Under the pieces are notes generated by a model, which saw only the letters and a list, made by a program, of their open reading frames with translations, did no database searches and had not been told where the DNA came from. Below, piece by piece: positions 1-6,409 of a stretch of DNA of 11,345 bases (position 1 is its first letter; every line of letters starts with the position of its first letter). Made by a program: the position numbers and the translations under genes. The DNA lies in the NCBI GenBank assembly GCA_003152795.1, contig PMBA01000189.1, positions 626 to 11,970 of the forward strand, read 5' to 3'. The stretch is from Acidobacteriaceae bacterium (GTDB lineage: Bacteria; Acidobacteriota; Terriglobia; Terriglobales; Acidobacteriaceae).

Positions 1-15
1 TAGTTTCAAGGTTCT

Positions 16-42
16 CCTTCGTGTACCTTCGTGCCCTTCGTG
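16..42. repeat. Degenerate CCTTCGTG stutter repeat
   Basis: CCTTCGTG occurs three times, at 16-23, 26-33 and 35-42, with spacings of 10 and 9 bases, and is followed by GGTTAAGG. Read on the minus strand it gives the peptide string TTKGTKVHEG. From memory, strings of the TTKGTK type recur in spurious translations of intergenic repeats in Acidobacteria, Planctomycetes and similar genomes. I therefore read this as a dispersed intergenic repeat and not as part of a gene. The repeat units are visible in the sequence. Their dispersal in the genome is recalled and not tested. Confidence 0.55.
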
Positions 43-318
43 GTTAAGGCTTCGTTAAACTGAGACACTACCCCGCCCCAGCACGGCGAGTCTCGAGCGA
101 TTCGGCAGGTCGCCAGTGCAACGTCCCCCTTCCACCAACAACCGGACGCGGTTCTCAGTGAGTGAAATCGTTCACCGGCCGAAACCGATACAAGCCGGTA
201 ATCGGCGCCACTCCGGCGGTGGCACTTCTGAAACATGATCGTTTTCCTTGCGCTGCTGCTGACTCACTTGTGGAGGAACGGATCAGCGATGCTCTCGAAT
301 AGAAGTTGCAAACTCCAG

Positions 319-347
319 TTGTCCATACCGCAACCCCTGCTTTATCC
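319..347 (+). promoter_or_regulatory. Weak candidate promoter for the ABC exporter operon
   Basis: TTGTCC (319-324) and TTATCC (342-347) are separated by 17 bases, which gives sigma-70-like geometry upstream of the first permease. The -10 match is poor, and nothing else in the leader is clearly better. If real, transcription would begin near 353-355, leaving a 5' leader of about 65 bases before the ATG at 421. Confidence 0.2.
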
Positions 348-420
348 TCAGGGCTAGCGTAAATTGGGTAGGCTGTTCTTTTCTGCCACTTTCATCAACT
401 GCTGCGTCTTCCGGAGTCGC

Positions 421-1572
421 ATGACATTAACCCGCTTCGTGACCAAGAGCGCATTTCGCAACAAGCGCCGCAGCATCCTGACCGTGTTGAGCATCGCTTT
501 CTCGCTGCTGCTACTGACTCTGATGATGACCATCTGGCACGCTTTCTATATCGACAAGGGCAGCGCCGAGTCCGCTCAGCGATTGATTACCCGCCACCGT
601 GTCTCGCTGACGCAAGCGATGCCGGCGTTTTACCGGCAGAAAATCCGTGCCGTTCCCGGCGTCGTAGCCGTCGCTCCGGTGAACTGGTTCGGCGGCATCT
701 ACAAAGACGCCAAGCCCGAGAATTTCTTCGCCCAGTTTGGCACCGACCCCGAAGAAATCATGAACATTTTCACCGACTTCAAGTTGCCCGCCGATCAACT
801 CCTGGCGTGGCAGCGCGACCAGGCCGGCGCGATCGTCGACACCCAACTCGCCGGGAAATTTGGCTGGAAGCTGGGCGATCGCATCGTGCTCAAAGGCGCT
901 ATCTACCCAGTCGACCTCGAGCTCACGATTCGCGGCATGTACACCGCGCCGCAACCCACCAATTCCCTTTACTTCAATGAGAAATACGTCGAAGAAGCCG
1001 TCTCCTGGGCCAAAGGAACCGCCGGCACCTTTTATATCCTTACGGATACTCCGGAGAACGTCTCCAAGGTCGCCGCCGCCGTCGACAACATGTTCCGCAA
1101 TTCTCCGGAGCCCACAAAAACCGAGAGTGAAAAGGCTTTCCAGTTGAGCTTCATCAACAGCATTGGCAACGTCAAAGCGTTCATTCTCAGCATCTGCTTC
1201 GCGGTGGTGTTTGCCACGCTGCTGGTGTCCGCCACCACCATGGCCATGTCCATTCGCGAACGCACCCGCGAAGTCGCGGTTCTGAAAACACTCGGATTCA
1301 CCCGGCAATCGATCTTGAAGCTCTATATTGGCGAAGGGGTACTGGTGGCTTTGACCGGCGGCGCTCTCGGCTGCCTGCTGGCGCTCGGACTGGTCTCCGC
1401 TATGTCGCACGCTCCCGGAATGGGCCTTTTTCTTGCCGGCGTAAAGGTCACGTTCCCCACCTTGCTGCTCGCCATCTTCGTCGCCGGCATGGTCGGTTTA
1501 CTGAGCGCGATTATTCCCGCCTACCACTCGGCGAAATTGGATATTGTGGAGGGCTTGCGCTACATCGGCTAG
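421..1572 (+). CDS. FtsX-like ABC transporter permease (first of two)
   Basis: This 383-residue inner-membrane permease subunit of a MacB/DevC-type exporter shows the FtsX/MacB-core layout. One transmembrane helix (about 19-41) follows a basic N-terminus (FRNKRRS). A large periplasmic domain (about 42-250) comes next, then three C-terminal helices (about 251-275, 304-327, 346-367). The cytoplasmic stretch MSIRERTREVAVLKTLGFTR after helix 2 is the classic FtsX-family signature that contacts the ATPase. The reading frame could extend upstream to a TTG at 364. I chose ATG 421 because GGAG (413-416) lies 4 bases before it and the protein then begins directly with the amphipathic N-terminal segment. 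It is the first gene of a four-gene operon with a second permease, an adaptor and an ATPase. No nucleotide-binding domain is fused, unlike MacB. The substrate is unknown. The family call is firm. Confidence 0.93.
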   Translation: MTLTRFVTKSAFRNKRRSILTVLSIAFSLLLLTLMMTIWHAFYIDKGSAESAQRLITRHRVSLTQAMPAFYRQKIRAVPGVVAVAPVNWFGGIYKDAKPENFFAQFGTDPEEIMNIFTDFKLPADQLLAWQRDQAGAIVDTQLAGKFGWKLGDRIVLKGAIYPVDLELTIRGMYTAPQPTNSLYFNEKYVEEAVSWAKGTAGTFYILTDTPENVSKVAAAVDNMFRNSPEPTKTESEKAFQLSFINSIGNVKAFILSICFAVVFATLLVSATTMAMSIRERTREVAVLKTLGFTRQSILKLYIGEGVLVALTGGALGCLLALGLVSAMSHAPGMGLFLAGVKVTFPTLLLAIFVAGMVGLLSAIIPAYHSAKLDIVEGLRYIG

Positions 1573-1581
1573 TAGCTGGAC

Positions 1582-1595
1582 GCGCCTTCAGGCGC
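1582..1595. repeat. Short hairpin between the two permease genes
   Basis: GCGCCT-TC-AGGCGC is a perfect 6-bp inverted repeat in the 73-base gap between the permeases. No T-run follows, so it is not an intrinsic terminator. It could tune translation or mRNA stability between the subunits, or be a remnant of an intergenic repeat. Confidence 0.4.
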
Positions 1596-1645
1596 TCGCT
1601 TTAAGCGCTGGAGTTTCACCACAGCACTGCTCGCAAAGGAACACT

Positions 1646-2809
1646 ATGGCGATTCCGATCAGCTATAACATCCGCAATCTTAAGCTGCGCAAGGGCCTCA
1701 CCATCATGACCGCTCTGGGCATTGCGCTCACCGTGACCACCGCCGTTTTCCTCATGGCCCTGCTGGCCGGTCTGAAGAAGGCATTCATGGCCAGCGGCGA
1801 TCCCGTCAACGTCCTCGTCATGCGCAAGGGCTCTACCGCCGAACTCTCGGGAGGCTTCGACGCCAACCTTTTCCCCACCTTGAAAACCCTGCCCGGGATC
1901 GCCACCGATAAAGAAGGACAACCGATCGCCTCCGGTGAATGGGTGGTGGTGGTCGTGCTTCCCCGCAAGGATGGAACGGGTGAAGTCAACGTTTCGGTTC
2001 GCGGCTTGATGCCCGCCGGCCTCACCCTGCGTCCCGGCGCCAAACTCGTCGAGGGCCGCTGGTTTACACCCGGTCAGCGCGAAGTCGTCGTCGGCAGGTC
2101 GATCCACGACCGCTTCTCTGGAGCCAACGTCGGCGACTCCATGGACTTCGCCAAGGGCCAGTGGAAGGTCGTCGGCGTCTTCGACTCCGGCGGCACCGCC
2201 TATGATTCCGAAATCTGGGGCGACGTCAACCAGATCGCCGCCGACTTCGACCGCCAGGGAGGCTATGCTTCCGCCTACCTGCGCGCCACCGACGCGATCG
2301 CCGCCGACGCCCTCAAACACCGCGTCAGCGACGATCAGCGCCTGAAGTTGGAAGGCACGCTCGAAACCGAATACTACGAGAAGCAGACCAGTTCCGGCGG
2401 AGCCATCAAGTTCATCGGCACTTTTGTCGCCGTCATCATGGCCATCGGCTCCAGTTTCGCCGCCATGAATACCATGTACGCCGCCGTCGCCTATCGCTCC
2501 CGCGAAATCGCAACCCTGCGGATCATAGGATTTTCCCGCCCCAGTATTCTCACCTCGTTCGTGATCGAAGCGCTGCTGCTTTCCTTACTGGGCGCCATTG
2601 TCGGGATTGCCCTGATCTTGCCCTTCAACGGCATGAGCACCGGAATCGGCAACTCCCTCACCTTCAGCGAGACTGTCTTCAGTCTGCACCTGACCTGGGG
2701 AGTCGCGCTCGCCGCGGTTGTCTTTGCCATGATCATGGGTTTGCTCGGAGGCTTCGCTCCCGCCTGGCACGCCGCCCGGCAGGATATTCTGACTTCCTTG
2801 CGAGCCTGA
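1646..2809 (+). CDS. FtsX-like ABC transporter permease (second of two)
   Basis: This 387-residue permease has the same architecture as its upstream neighbour but clearly divergent sequence. It has one N-terminal transmembrane helix (about 18-42), a periplasmic MacB-type domain (about 43-252), then three helices (about 254-278, 304-326, 349-372). The coupling segment AVAYRSREIATLRIIGFSR follows helix 2. The frame stays open upstream to 1544, overlapping the previous gene. The start was set at ATG 1646 because AAAGGA (1635-1640) sits 5 bases before it, and because the MAIPISYNIRNLKLRKG start matches the short basic cytoplasmic tail expected of the family. A periplasmic PxGxxLVEGRWF-type stretch (about 130-140) is typical of MacB-core domains. 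With the first permease it probably forms a heterodimer that shares the ATPase encoded downstream. The family is confident; the heterodimer is inferred from the operon. Confidence 0.93.
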   Translation: MAIPISYNIRNLKLRKGLTIMTALGIALTVTTAVFLMALLAGLKKAFMASGDPVNVLVMRKGSTAELSGGFDANLFPTLKTLPGIATDKEGQPIASGEWVVVVVLPRKDGTGEVNVSVRGLMPAGLTLRPGAKLVEGRWFTPGQREVVVGRSIHDRFSGANVGDSMDFAKGQWKVVGVFDSGGTAYDSEIWGDVNQIAADFDRQGGYASAYLRATDAIAADALKHRVSDDQRLKLEGTLETEYYEKQTSSGGAIKFIGTFVAVIMAIGSSFAAMNTMYAAVAYRSREIATLRIIGFSRPSILTSFVIEALLLSLLGAIVGIALILPFNGMSTGIGNSLTFSETVFSLHLTWGVALAAVVFAMIMGLLGGFAPAWHAARQDILTSLRA

Positions 2810-2810
2810 T

Positions 2811-2841
2811 TTGCACATTGTTCATCCATAATTCGTACAAT
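2811..2841 (+). promoter_or_regulatory. Candidate internal promoter before the adaptor gene
   Basis: The 86-base gap after the second permease is noticeably AT-rich compared with its surroundings. It contains TTGCAC (2811-2816) and TACAAT (2836-2841). The 19-base spacer is longer than ideal. The -10 element overlaps a near-palindrome, GTACAATTGTTC. This could let the adaptor and ATPase be transcribed independently, but evidence is limited to motif resemblance. Confidence 0.25.
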
Positions 2842-2895
2842 TGTTCCTGCCATTCATTTTGAACCAGTCCACGATGGAGAGCGTACTTTTCACCA

Positions 2896-4284
2896 ATGCC
2901 CACCGACACCGAGCCCACCGATAGCAAGCACGACGACCTGCGGAGCCTGCGCATCGATCATTCCCTCCGCGAAGGAGGAGGAGAACCGCCCGCATGGTCG
3001 CGCCGCTTCATCCTCGGCGGCATCGCTGTCGTCGTCCTGCTCGGAATCGCCGTACTCGCCTACCGCGCACTCGCCTCCGACGCCCCCGAAGTGGAAGTCG
3101 CCCGCGCCGCCGCCGAAGGCAGCGACGTCGCCGGCAGCACCGTGCTTTCCGCCAGCGGGTACATTGTCGCTCATCACAAAATCAGCGTGAATTCCAAAGT
3201 CACCGGCCGCGTCGCATGGATTGGCGTCGAAAAAGGCGACAAGGTAAAGGAAGGCCAGGTCCTGGTGCGCCTCGAGGACCAGGAATTTCGTGCCCAGTAT
3301 GAACAGGCCCGTGGCGCCGCCGACAGCGCCAAAGCGCGGCTGCTTGAACAGCAGAACGGCTCGCGCCCGGAAGAAATTCAGCAGGCGGATCACAACCTCT
3401 CCGAGGCGCGCGCGACCGCCATGAACGACAAGATCACCCTCGACCGCACCCGCGATCTCTTTGCCCAGGGAGTCATGTCCAGGCAGAACCTGGACGATGC
3501 CAGCGCCAGGTATGAGGCTTCCCAGCAACGCATGAATTCGCTCGAGCGCGCTTCCCGGTTGATACAACTCGGCCCGCGCTCCGAAGAGATTCAGCGCGCC
3601 AAGGGCGACCTGCTCCAGGCCGAGGGCCAGATGGCCTATGCCAAGTCGCAACTCGACGCCACCGTGATCCGCGCGCCCGTCAGCGGCACAATCCTGGAAC
3701 GCACGGCGGAGAAAGGCGAACTGGTCACCGCTCAATTCGCCAGCGGCGCCGAAGGCGGCCCCCGCGGATCGGTCGTCGCCCTCGCCGATCTCGACGACAT
3801 TCAGGTCGAACTCGATATCGCCCAGGACGACTTTGCTAAACTGTCGCCCAAGCAGGAAGGCATCGTCACCCTCGATGCCTTCAAAGACCGCTCCTACAAA
3901 GGAGAGATCGCCGAGATGTCGCCGGAAGCGAACCGGCAGAAAGCCACCGTCCAGGTCAAGGTTCAGATTCTCAAACCCGATTCCTACCTGCGCCCGGAAA
4001 TGAACGCGACCGTTCAGTTCAAGGCCAAAGCCAATGACGACAAAGGCGCGGCCTCCAGACAGGCTTACGTATTCGTGCCCACCGCCGCCCTGCGCGACAA
4101 AGACGGCAAAAAATTTGTGCTGCTTGCGTTCAACGGCAAGGCGCTCCGCCGCGATGTTCATGTTCAGGGCCAGCGTTCCGGAGGCTATCTGGTGGACTCC
4201 CTCGTCGGCGGCGAAAACGTAATTACAGCCGCACCCGCCGATTTGCAGGACGGGCAAAAAATCCGTATCAAGGGGCAATCATGA
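2896..4284 (+). CDS. HlyD/RND-type periplasmic adaptor subunit of the ABC exporter
   Basis: This 462-residue membrane-fusion protein is expected to link the inner-membrane ABC permease to an outer-membrane channel. An N-terminal cytoplasmic segment (1-36) precedes one transmembrane helix (about 38-57). The first half of a split lipoyl domain follows (about 97-126, containing [21 protein letters not shown]). Next is a long helical hairpin (about 130-250) rich in Ala, Gln and charged residues, with two related RPEEIQQA / RSEEIQRA segments. The second lipoyl half is at about 253-280 ([21 protein letters not shown]), followed by a beta-barrel and a membrane-proximal domain to the C-terminus. The ATG at 2896 gives a proper N-terminal anchor, but the nearest purine run (GGAGA, 2876-2880) is 15 bases away, so the ribosome site is weak. 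The stop overlaps the ATPase start. DevB and MacA are the closest functional analogues. No outer-membrane factor gene lies nearby. Confidence 0.93.
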   Translation: MPTDTEPTDSKHDDLRSLRIDHSLREGGGEPPAWSRRFILGGIAVVVLLGIAVLAYRALASDAPEVEVARAAAEGSDVAGSTVLSASGYIVAHHKISVNSKVTGRVAWIGVEKGDKVKEGQVLVRLEDQEFRAQYEQARGAADSAKARLLEQQNGSRPEEIQQADHNLSEARATAMNDKITLDRTRDLFAQGVMSRQNLDDASARYEASQQRMNSLERASRLIQLGPRSEEIQRAKGDLLQAEGQMAYAKSQLDATVIRAPVSGTILERTAEKGELVTAQFASGAEGGPRGSVVALADLDDIQVELDIAQDDFAKLSPKQEGIVTLDAFKDRSYKGEIAEMSPEANRQKATVQVKVQILKPDSYLRPEMNATVQFKAKANDDKGAASRQAYVFVPTAALRDKDGKKFVLLAFNGKALRRDVHVQGQRSGGYLVDSLVGGENVITAAPADLQDGQKIRIKGQS

Positions 4285-5000
4285 GCGCAACTACTACGCA
4301 AACACCAACCCAGCCTGCCGTGGGCAGCAAGGTCGTCCAGGCCCGCAGCGTGAGCAAGATTTTCAAGCGCGACGCTTTCCAGGTGACCGCGCTCGACAAC
4401 GTCTCCATCGACATCGCCGCCGGCGAATTCCTCGCGCTGATGGGACCTTCCGGATCGGGCAAGACGACCCTGCTGAACATGATCGCAGCCATCGACCGCC
4501 CCACTTCCGGCGAACTCCTGGTGATGGGCGAAAATATTTTTCGCCTGAACGATGGCCAATCCGCCACCTGGCGTAATACTCACGTCGGCTACGTTTTCCA
4601 GACCTTCAACCTGATCCCGGTCCTGACCGCATTTGAGAATGTGGAGTTGCCCCTGCTGCTCACCAAGATGACCCCGCAACAGCGCCGCGATCACGTAATG
4701 ACCGCGCTCAAACTCGTCGGACTTGAGGATCGCGTCAATCACCTGCCCAAGCAGCTATCCGGCGGCCAGGAGCAGCGCGTGGCCATCGCTCGCGCCATCG
4801 TCAGCGATCCTACCCTGATTCTCGCCGACGAACCCACCGGCGACCTCGATAGTAATTCCGCCACCGACATCCTGGAGATTTTGAAGCGGCTGAATGAAAG
4901 CTTCAACAAGACGATCGTGATGGTGACCCACGATCCGCACGCGGCCCAGTACGCGCACGTAACCCGCCATCTGGAAAAAGGACGGCTGCTGCCCGCATAG
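4281..5000 (+). CDS. ABC transporter ATP-binding protein, LolD/MacB/DevA type
   Basis: This 239-residue cytoplasmic ATPase powers the permease pair. All canonical motifs are present in order: Walker A GPSGSGKT (55-62), Q-loop Gln107 in [21 protein letters not shown], signature LSGGQ (159-163), Walker B LILADE with catalytic Glu184 followed by PTGDLDS, and H-loop His217 in VMVTHD. The FQxFNLxPxLTAxENVELPL segment is characteristic of the MacB/LolD/DevA branch, which partners with FtsX-like permeases. One small oddity is LSGGQEQR where the branch usually has LSGGQQQR. The ATG overlaps the adaptor's TGA (ATGA at 4281-4284), implying translational coupling and a 1:1 operon partner. An N-terminal extension of about 15 Thr/Gln/Pro-rich residues precedes the domain. 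The assignment is firm; the substrate is unknown. Confidence 0.95.
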   Translation: MSATTTQTPTQPAVGSKVVQARSVSKIFKRDAFQVTALDNVSIDIAAGEFLALMGPSGSGKTTLLNMIAAIDRPTSGELLVMGENIFRLNDGQSATWRNTHVGYVFQTFNLIPVLTAFENVELPLLLTKMTPQQRRDHVMTALKLVGLEDRVNHLPKQLSGGQEQRVAIARAIVSDPTLILADEPTGDLDSNSATDILEILKRLNESFNKTIVMVTHDPHAAQYAHVTRHLEKGRLLPA

Positions 5001-5012
5001 AGTTTTAAATTC

Positions 5013-5077
5013 TTGTCATCCTGAGTGGAACATGGACTTCACGAAGTGAAGTCCATGGGAAGTCGAAGGACCCCTAC
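5013..5077. repeat. GTCATCCTGAG...GTCGAAGGAC dispersed-repeat-like element
   Basis: TTGTCATCCTGAG (5013-5025) and AGTCGAAGGACCCCTAC (5061-5077) flank a perfect palindrome. As I recall, these two flanks are the ends of a short imperfect inverted repeat seen many times between genes in acidobacterial genomes. Here the centre is replaced or extended by a different perfect hairpin. It lies between the convergent ABC operon and the minus-strand hypothetical gene, a normal site for such elements. The copy is seen directly; its multiplicity is recalled and untested. Confidence 0.55.
5031..5057. terminator. Perfect 12-bp hairpin between convergent genes (possible bidirectional terminator)
   Basis: CATGGACTTCAC (5031-5042), a GAA loop, and GTGAAGTCCATG (5046-5057) form a flawless stem. 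It starts 31 bases after the ATPase stop and lies 42 bases beyond the stop of the minus-strand gene at 5099. No U-run follows on either strand, so intrinsic termination would be atypical. It may instead stabilise mRNA 3' ends or simply be the core of the repeat element. Confidence 0.4.
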
Positions 5078-5098
5078 CAGGCCCGAGCCCCGCGCCTC

Positions 5099-5617
5099 TC
5101 AGGCCGTCCGTCGCGTCGCGAAGCCAGCCCCCGGCTCTTCCACTTCGCTGATCCACTCCCAGACCCGCCGCCCGCGGTCATTGCTCAGGCTGCGTGCTTC
5201 CCCATAATCCACCAGACGATTCAAAACCGTGGTGACCGAGGCCAGCGGGTCTTTGTGCCGCGCCAGCACTGCCGGAGCGTATCGTTCCAGTTCCAGGCAA
5301 ACCTCGCGCGCTCCGAGCGGACGCCGGACTTCCATCAGCACCCTCCGGCAAGCTTTGGTGAAGCCGGGCTGGCGCCCGTTGGGCTTGCGGTCGATCAGTT
5401 CCAGCAAGTCGTTGCCCAGCACCTGCTCGCCGAAAAGATTCGCCAATCCGGCAATGGTCTGCTTCACCGTGCCGATGCGTTTCATAACCTCGGCCCGCTG
5501 CCGCATGAGCTGAAGGAGTTCTTCGTGCGCCGCCTTCACCACCTGCTGCGCCGAGATGCTACTGGCTTGCACCTCAATCCCGTGCAAGCCATCGCTGTTC
5601 GTTTTTTCTGTCTCCAT
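5099..5617 (-). CDS. Hypothetical protein: coiled coil plus winged-helix-like domain
   Basis: I do not recognise a named family for this 172-residue protein. Residues about 23-65 are helical and heptad-like (AHEELLQLMRQRAEVMKRIG, then VKQTIAGLANLF), suggesting a dimerising coiled coil. Residues about 85-157 look like a winged helix-turn-helix: FTKACRRVLMEV, a helix with AREVCLELERYAPAV, HKDPLASVTTVLNRLVDYGEA as the recognition-helix region, then GRRVWEW as a wing strand. The pattern xxxPLASVxTVLxRLVxxGE recalls small putative DNA-binding proteins common in Acidobacteria. The start is strongly supported: GGAGGAGG (5623-5630 on the plus coordinates) lies 5 bases before the ATG. The gene is convergent with the ABC operon and 96 bases downstream of the PPOX gene on the same strand. 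A regulatory or DNA-binding role is inference only. Confidence 0.82.
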   Translation of the reverse strand: METEKTNSDGLHGIEVQASSISAQQVVKAAHEELLQLMRQRAEVMKRIGTVKQTIAGLANLFGEQVLGNDLLELIDRKPNGRQPGFTKACRRVLMEVRRPLGAREVCLELERYAPAVLARHKDPLASVTTVLNRLVDYGEARSLSNDRGRRVWEWISEVEEPGAGFATRRTA

Positions 5618-5622
5618 AAACG

Positions 5623-5630
5623 CCTCCTCC
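5623..5630 (-). promoter_or_regulatory. Strong ribosome binding site GGAGGAGG
   Basis: The minus strand reads GGAGGAGG five bases upstream of the ATG at 5617. It is the best Shine-Dalgarno match in the window and fixes the start of the hypothetical wHTH-like gene. Confidence 0.75.
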
Positions 5631-5713
5631 GCTAATACGGAAAACGACCCACCGAAGTTCCGTTAAGCAGTTGGACTCGTTCGCCGGAGAAAGGTCACCA
5701 TTCCGTGCGGCGT

Positions 5714-6112
5714 CTAGCCCATCACGGTGGTGTGCTCCGGCCGGATTTTGTAGAGTACGCGAACCTCTCCCGGCTGCGAGTACGGATACTTGTCGACTCC
5801 CATGTACTTCTTCGCCATCTTGTTGATGTGCTCGGCCGCGCCCTCTTCCGTGATCTCAACCACGGTGCCGCGGATTTCCAGATAGCGATAGGGGTTGTCG
5901 GGATCGACGATGGCCAGCGCCACCCGCGGATCGCGACGCACGTTGCGATCCTTTTGGCGTCCGCGCGCCGAGTTGAAGATCACATGTTGACCGTCAAAGT
6001 CGCACCACACGGGTGTGACCTGCGGCCGTCCGTCCGGCATCAGCGTACCCAGACTGGCGAAAGCGCGCTTCTGGAAAAGATCGGCGTATTTTTCAGGAAT
6101 GACGTTGGACAT
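5714..6112 (-). CDS. PPOX-class (pyridoxamine 5'-phosphate oxidase-like / F420-dependent) protein
   Basis: This 132-residue cytoplasmic split-barrel flavin or F420-binding protein is full length for the small PPOX-class F420-dependent family (Rv1155-like). Visible signatures are ASLGTLMPDGRPQVTPVWCDFDG (19-41), VIFNSARGRQKDRNVRRDPRVALAIVDPD (44-72), which supplies the usual phosphate-binding Lys/Arg residues (Lys54, Arg56), and YRYLEIRGTVVEI (75-87). The C-terminal HINKMAKKYMG...YP segment matches the family's terminal helix. Cofactor choice (FMN, F420, heme or biliverdin) and substrate cannot be read from sequence. The start is supported by AAAAGGAGAG (6121-6130, minus strand) about 8 bases upstream. 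A TATAAT box within an inverted repeat lies about 50 bases upstream. The wHTH-like gene downstream could be co-transcribed, but the 96-base gap leaves this open. Confidence 0.9.
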   Translation of the reverse strand: MSNVIPEKYADLFQKRAFASLGTLMPDGRPQVTPVWCDFDGQHVIFNSARGRQKDRNVRRDPRVALAIVDPDNPYRYLEIRGTVVEITEEGAAEHINKMAKKYMGVDKYPYSQPGEVRVLYKIRPEHTTVMG

Positions 6113-6154
6113 CGCTGGCTCTCTCCTTTTGATTGGTTTTGGCTAAATGATTGC

Positions 6155-6179
6155 CGCCCCGATTATAGATGCCGGGGCG
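6155..6179 (-). promoter_or_regulatory. TATAAT box between the arms of an inverted repeat (promoter/operator for the PPOX gene)
   Basis: CGCCCCG (6155-6161) and CGGGGCG (6173-6179) form a perfect 7-bp inverted repeat separated by 11 bases. The spacer holds ATTATA, which is TATAAT on the minus strand (6162-6167) and thus a perfect -10 sequence facing the PPOX gene about 50 bases away. The -35 region (about 6184-6190) is poor (CGATCA-like). A palindrome centred on the -10 with an arm spacing near one and a half turns is a plausible repressor operator. It could also be a chance GC stem. Confidence 0.45.
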
Positions 6180-6354
6180 TCGATGATCGCTCCTCGTATT
6201 CTGTCGCCGGGTCATGAAAGGACTCCCCGCTTAGGCGCATCGTTTGCTTCCCGCCTGCCGAGCCGGTACCTCGAGCGGTACAATGACAGGCGCCACTGAA
6301 AGGGCGACACCGTGTTTAGCGGCTCGTCGTGGATATGGTTGCCCATTTCACTGG

Positions 6355-6384
6355 TTGCGTTTTTCACAATCCCTAGTAAACTAG
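6355..6384 (+). promoter_or_regulatory. Candidate promoter and CTAGT-AA-ACTAG element before the DUF62 gene
   Basis: TTGCGT (6355-6360) and TAAACT (6377-6382) are spaced 16 bases apart, with the -10 about 28 bases before the ATG. The -10 overlaps the small inverted repeat CTAGT-AA-ACTAG (6373-6384). The hexamer CTAGTA recurs with an 8-base period (6373, 6381). Overlap of a symmetrical motif with the -10 suggests repression, but both calls are motif-level only. A second TACAAT lies upstream at 6279-6284. Confidence 0.35.
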
Positions 6385-6409
6385 TAGTCTTTTCGGAGAG
6401 TTCGACCTT

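Larger units (their letters stand above)
1..420. other. Non-coding leader region upstream of the ABC operon
   Basis: I find no convincing gene in these 420 bases. The left edge carries a degenerate CCTTCGTG repeat (separate entry). Around 162-223 there are short inverted repeats: GTGAA-4 nt-TTCAC (162-175), CCGAT-11 nt-ATCGG (185-205) and GCCAC-7 nt-GTGGC (207-223). These could be chance in GC-rich DNA. A 22-codon reading frame at 289-357 follows a GGAGG but has no recognisable content. The segment just before 421 must contain the operon's promoter or its 5' leader. The best -35/-10 pair I see is weak (see the promoter entry). Confidence 0.6.

Noticed and set aside
6..236. 76-codon minus-strand frame at the left edge
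   Set aside because: Its C-terminus is translated from the CCTTCGTG repeat (TTKGTK string), the rest has no family resemblance, and I see no ribosome site.
289..357. 22-codon frame after GGAGG, as a possible leader peptide
   Set aside because: The ribosome-site spacing is long (about 11 bases), the peptide has no run of regulatory codons, and no attenuator hairpin follows.
364..420. N-terminal extension of the first permease from a TTG start
   Set aside because: ATG 421 has a GGAG at good distance and gives the usual short basic N-tail. The extension adds Cys/Phe-rich residues that would disturb the topology.
511..1410. 299-codon minus-strand frame opposite the first permease
   Set aside because: The opposite strand has clear FtsX-like membrane helices and the coupling segment. 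The minus product is Gly/His/Asp-rich filler.
2890..4278. 462-codon open frame on the minus strand opposite the adaptor gene
   Set aside because: It mirrors the adaptor's full length because of strong GC bias at third positions. Its product is Gly/Ala/Asp/Val-rich with no domain, and the + strand protein is unmistakable.
5013..5077. CRISPR or riboswitch interpretation of the repeat element
   Set aside because: It is a single unit with one hairpin, has no spacers, and lies downstream of gene ends and not before a start.
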